Shown here piece after piece: positions 13,541 through 14,933 of a DNA stretch of 14,933 nucleotides (the stretch's first letter is position 1; each line of letters begins with the position of its first letter). Below the pieces are notes generated by a model. That model had not been told where the DNA came from. It made no database searches and saw nothing but the letters and a program-made list of their open reading frames with translations. The stretch comes from an archaeon. Its GTDB lineage: Archaea; Asgardarchaeota; Hermodarchaeia; Hermodarchaeales; Hermodarchaeaceae. Both the position numbers and the translations under genes were made by a program. The stretch covers positions 1 through 14,933 of the forward strand of contig JABXGY010000073.1 in NCBI GenBank assembly GCA_016550395.1. The letters run 5' to 3'.

Positions 13541-14272
13541 TTGGATTTGCTTTTATCCTCTGACAGCTTCATTGGAATAATCGGTGCTGCCATTGAAGGA
13601 TACAAATCTGAAGTTGGAGGTCTTTTATTCGGTGATCGAATTCCCTCTTCTGATAAAGTGGTTGTAAAACTTGCTATTCCTCTTCAAACAACACGACGAA
13701 CTCTAACAAATGTTCGATTCCACCTCAAACGAACAGATCGCGTACTCAGAACCTGGGACTATCTCACCGTACACTGGCCTCTGGGTACCTTTCATAGCCA
13801 CCCCGAAGGAAGAGGCCAACGATACAAACCGATTCCATCAAAATCAGACTCATACCTCCTGAGCTCCGAAGACCTCGACGTTATCATCGCCATATGGGAA
13901 TCCTCTCGCCACAAGACCCTACGCTACACCCACAATAATCAATGGATCGCTGGATCTGCGAGCTCGTTCTATATCCAACTCGCCGCCTGGCAATATCCAG
14001 AGAAAGGCCATTTCGAAAACGTCGCTTTATGGTGCCCTTACATCGATATCATTAATCTTTCCTACGAAGTTGGCCTCACCAATCATCCCGGACGATTATT
14101 CTGGTACGAAACTATCACCCCAAATGGAACCCTTCGAAAACTCCATAACCTCGTTCATAAATACGAAAATAAAATCTTCAAAACACTCAATTACGAAACC
14201 GGAGAACCTATCCTCCAACAAATCAAAGAAGTATTGACAAAAATACAGACGATCAATTACACCAAATCCTAA
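13541..14272 (+). CDS. JAMM/MPN-domain metalloprotease-like protein
   Basis: A 243-residue protein with an N-terminal JAB1/MPN/Mov34 domain, the zinc-metalloprotease fold used by deubiquitinases such as RPN11 and by prokaryotic JAMM isopeptidases. The full motif is present: Glu24 in SEVGGLLFG, His85 and His87 in GTFHSHPEG, and Ser100-x-x-Asp103 in PSKSD. An active zinc enzyme is therefore plausible. The insert between HSHP and the Ser/Asp is slightly long and basic (GRGQRYKPI). Residues 130-243 form a C-terminal region that I do not recognise, with a helical tail. No ubiquitin-like, E1 or E2 gene is in the window. The start is TTG, with GAGGTTGAT (13527-13535) five bases upstream. The gene sits between two diverged direct repeats and is C-rich on its coding strand. 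Confidence 0.88.
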   Translation: MDLLLSSDSFIGIIGAAIEGYKSEVGGLLFGDRIPSSDKVVVKLAIPLQTTRRTLTNVRFHLKRTDRVLRTWDYLTVHWPLGTFHSHPEGRGQRYKPIPSKSDSYLLSSEDLDVIIAIWESSRHKTLRYTHNNQWIAGSASSFYIQLAAWQYPEKGHFENVALWCPYIDIINLSYEVGLTNHPGRLFWYETITPNGTLRKLHNLVHKYENKIFKTLNYETGEPILQQIKEVLTKIQTINYTKS

Positions 14273-14323
14273 AAATGAAACCTAATATCAGGAAAACTTG
14301 ATGTAACCCTATTCGTCGATTTT

Positions 14324-14419
14324 TTCGCATGTGTAATAATATTCGTTGAAGTGGAAGTGACGCTACGGAGAATGCACACCTCACCAACATTCACTAATGC
14401 CACTCCGGACCAAGTATGA
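14324..14419 (+). pseudogene. Decayed 3' end of a second copy of the six-TM gene
   Basis: In frame this reads FFACVIIFVEVEVTLRRMHT and ends TNATPDQV-stop. It matches the end of the six-TM protein (ICVILFIVVEVALRRMQP ... TNATPDQV-stop). No start codon or earlier membrane segments remain, and a TGA lies upstream in frame, so it is a remnant and not a gene. Confidence 0.82.
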
Positions 14420-14446
14420 ATCATGGTATTTGTCTTTTAATCCATT
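14330..14446 (+). repeat. Direct repeat, right copy
   Basis: This is the partner of 12932-13048, equal in length and about 78% identical without gaps. The intervening 1.3 kb holds the lysine-rich ORF and the JAMM gene. The remainder of the gap up to 14696 shows nothing convincing beyond an AATAAT/ATTATT dyad at 14610-14628. Confidence 0.85.
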
Positions 14447-14696
14447 CTACATCAAAATTCCACTCGACCTATAATCCCAAAGAAGGGAGAGCCACTCAAT
14501 TTTCGTAGTGAAACGGTCATTCAAAGAAATCAGCGAGACAGATAAAAAGCGTTTTCCAAGGTTCTATGTCATTTCAAAATTTTGTTCTCTGAAACCAACC
14601 AGAAAGGCGAATAATACGCTAAATTATTACTTACTCGATCAAAGCTATTCCACTTTTATCCAACCTTATTCCGTTATCATTAACGAGGTGAATATT

Positions 14697-14933
14697 TTGG
14701 GCCTTGTTTATTCTGATGGAGATTTTGCTCAAGGGAAGAAGCGTTTTGCCAGAGGCTATTTACTCGGTGATGTAACCATGATCATGGCTATGTTCCGAAC
14801 CAATCCAGAAGCCATTAAACGCGTTCTACCGCCACCTTTGAAACCTCCTCCCACTCCCACTTGTAGCATATATATTGCAGAGTTTCACAAAACCAATTTT
14901 GGACCTCCCTACAACGAAGCTGCCCTTTTCCTC
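14697..14933 (+). CDS. Acetoacetate decarboxylase family protein, 5' end (runs off window)
   Basis: The first 79 codons of a gene cut by the window edge. The segment NPEAIKRVLPPPLKPPPTP (38-56) followed by SIYIAEFHKTNFGPPYNEAA is the characteristic N-terminal pattern of the acetoacetate decarboxylase fold, in which a strand, an L-P-x-P-L turn and a P-Y-x-E-A strand build the barrel. The catalytic lysine of true decarboxylases lies further on and cannot be checked, so the reaction is unknown; many family members act on other beta-keto acids. The TTG start is preceded by GAGGTGA (14685-14691) at five bases, and this places the LPPPL motif at the usual distance from the N-terminus. The same frame is open upstream to about 14508, but that part does not look like the family. 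Confidence 0.8.
   Translation, partial: MGLVYSDGDFAQGKKRFARGYLLGDVTMIMAMFRTNPEAIKRVLPPPLKPPPTPTCSIYIAEFHKTNFGPPYNEAALFL

Noticed and set aside
1..14933. tRNA, rRNA, CRISPR array or insertion sequence
   Set aside because: No cloverleaf with a T-loop consensus, no regular spaced repeats, and no transposase-like ORF or terminal inverted repeats were seen on either strand.

Overview
The window is about 40% GC and gene-dense, and it looks archaeal, probably Asgard-like (a Thorarchaeia-type genome is my best guess, not proven). The reasons are Shine-Dalgarno sites of the form GAGGTGA or GGTGA placed 3-6 bases before many starts, heavy use of TTG starts, AT-rich TATA-like boxes, a JAMM/MPN protein, a group-4 hydrogenase/complex I-type module, and TPR and GNAT proteins typical of large archaeal genomes. 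No rRNA, tRNA, CRISPR array or insertion sequence was found.

Layout. The left edge carries two minus-strand genes: the 5' end of a Y-family DNA polymerase (dinB, cut by the window edge) and a two-domain GNAT acetyltransferase. From about 1.4 kb onward every gene is on the plus strand: a small TPR protein, a large TPR-nitrilase fusion, a second and degenerate two-domain GNAT protein, a cold-shock-domain protein, and a small charged ORF closed by a hairpin.

Next comes a two-gene operon for an oxidoreductase related to complex I and group-4 hydrogenases. It has a 30-kDa (NuoC/MbxK-like) subunit followed by one polypeptide that fuses a 2[4Fe-4S] ferredoxin, the Fe-S small subunit and the 'NiFe' large subunit. 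In the large subunit both CxxC metal-binding motifs have become CxxD. A flavodoxin-like gene follows, then a four-TM membrane protein, a 426-residue ion-transporter-superfamily permease and a six-TM protein vaguely like TMEM175.

The right-hand 2 kb (13.0-14.9 kb) is the most unusual. It contains several DNA palindromes, one of 28 bp, in front of a 23-codon ORF that is half lysine and has a good Shine-Dalgarno site, followed by a terminator-like hairpin. After that come a JAMM/MPN metalloprotease-like gene with a complete zinc motif, a decayed copy of the 3' end of the six-TM gene (117 bp, about 78% identical, no gaps), and the start of an acetoacetate-decarboxylase-family gene that runs off the window.

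The genes do not form one pathway. The clearest functional unit is the oxidoreductase operon, with flavodoxin as a possible but unproven partner. The main candidates for something undescribed are the triple-fusion CxxD oxidoreductase and the palindrome/lysine-rich-peptide locus between the direct repeats.
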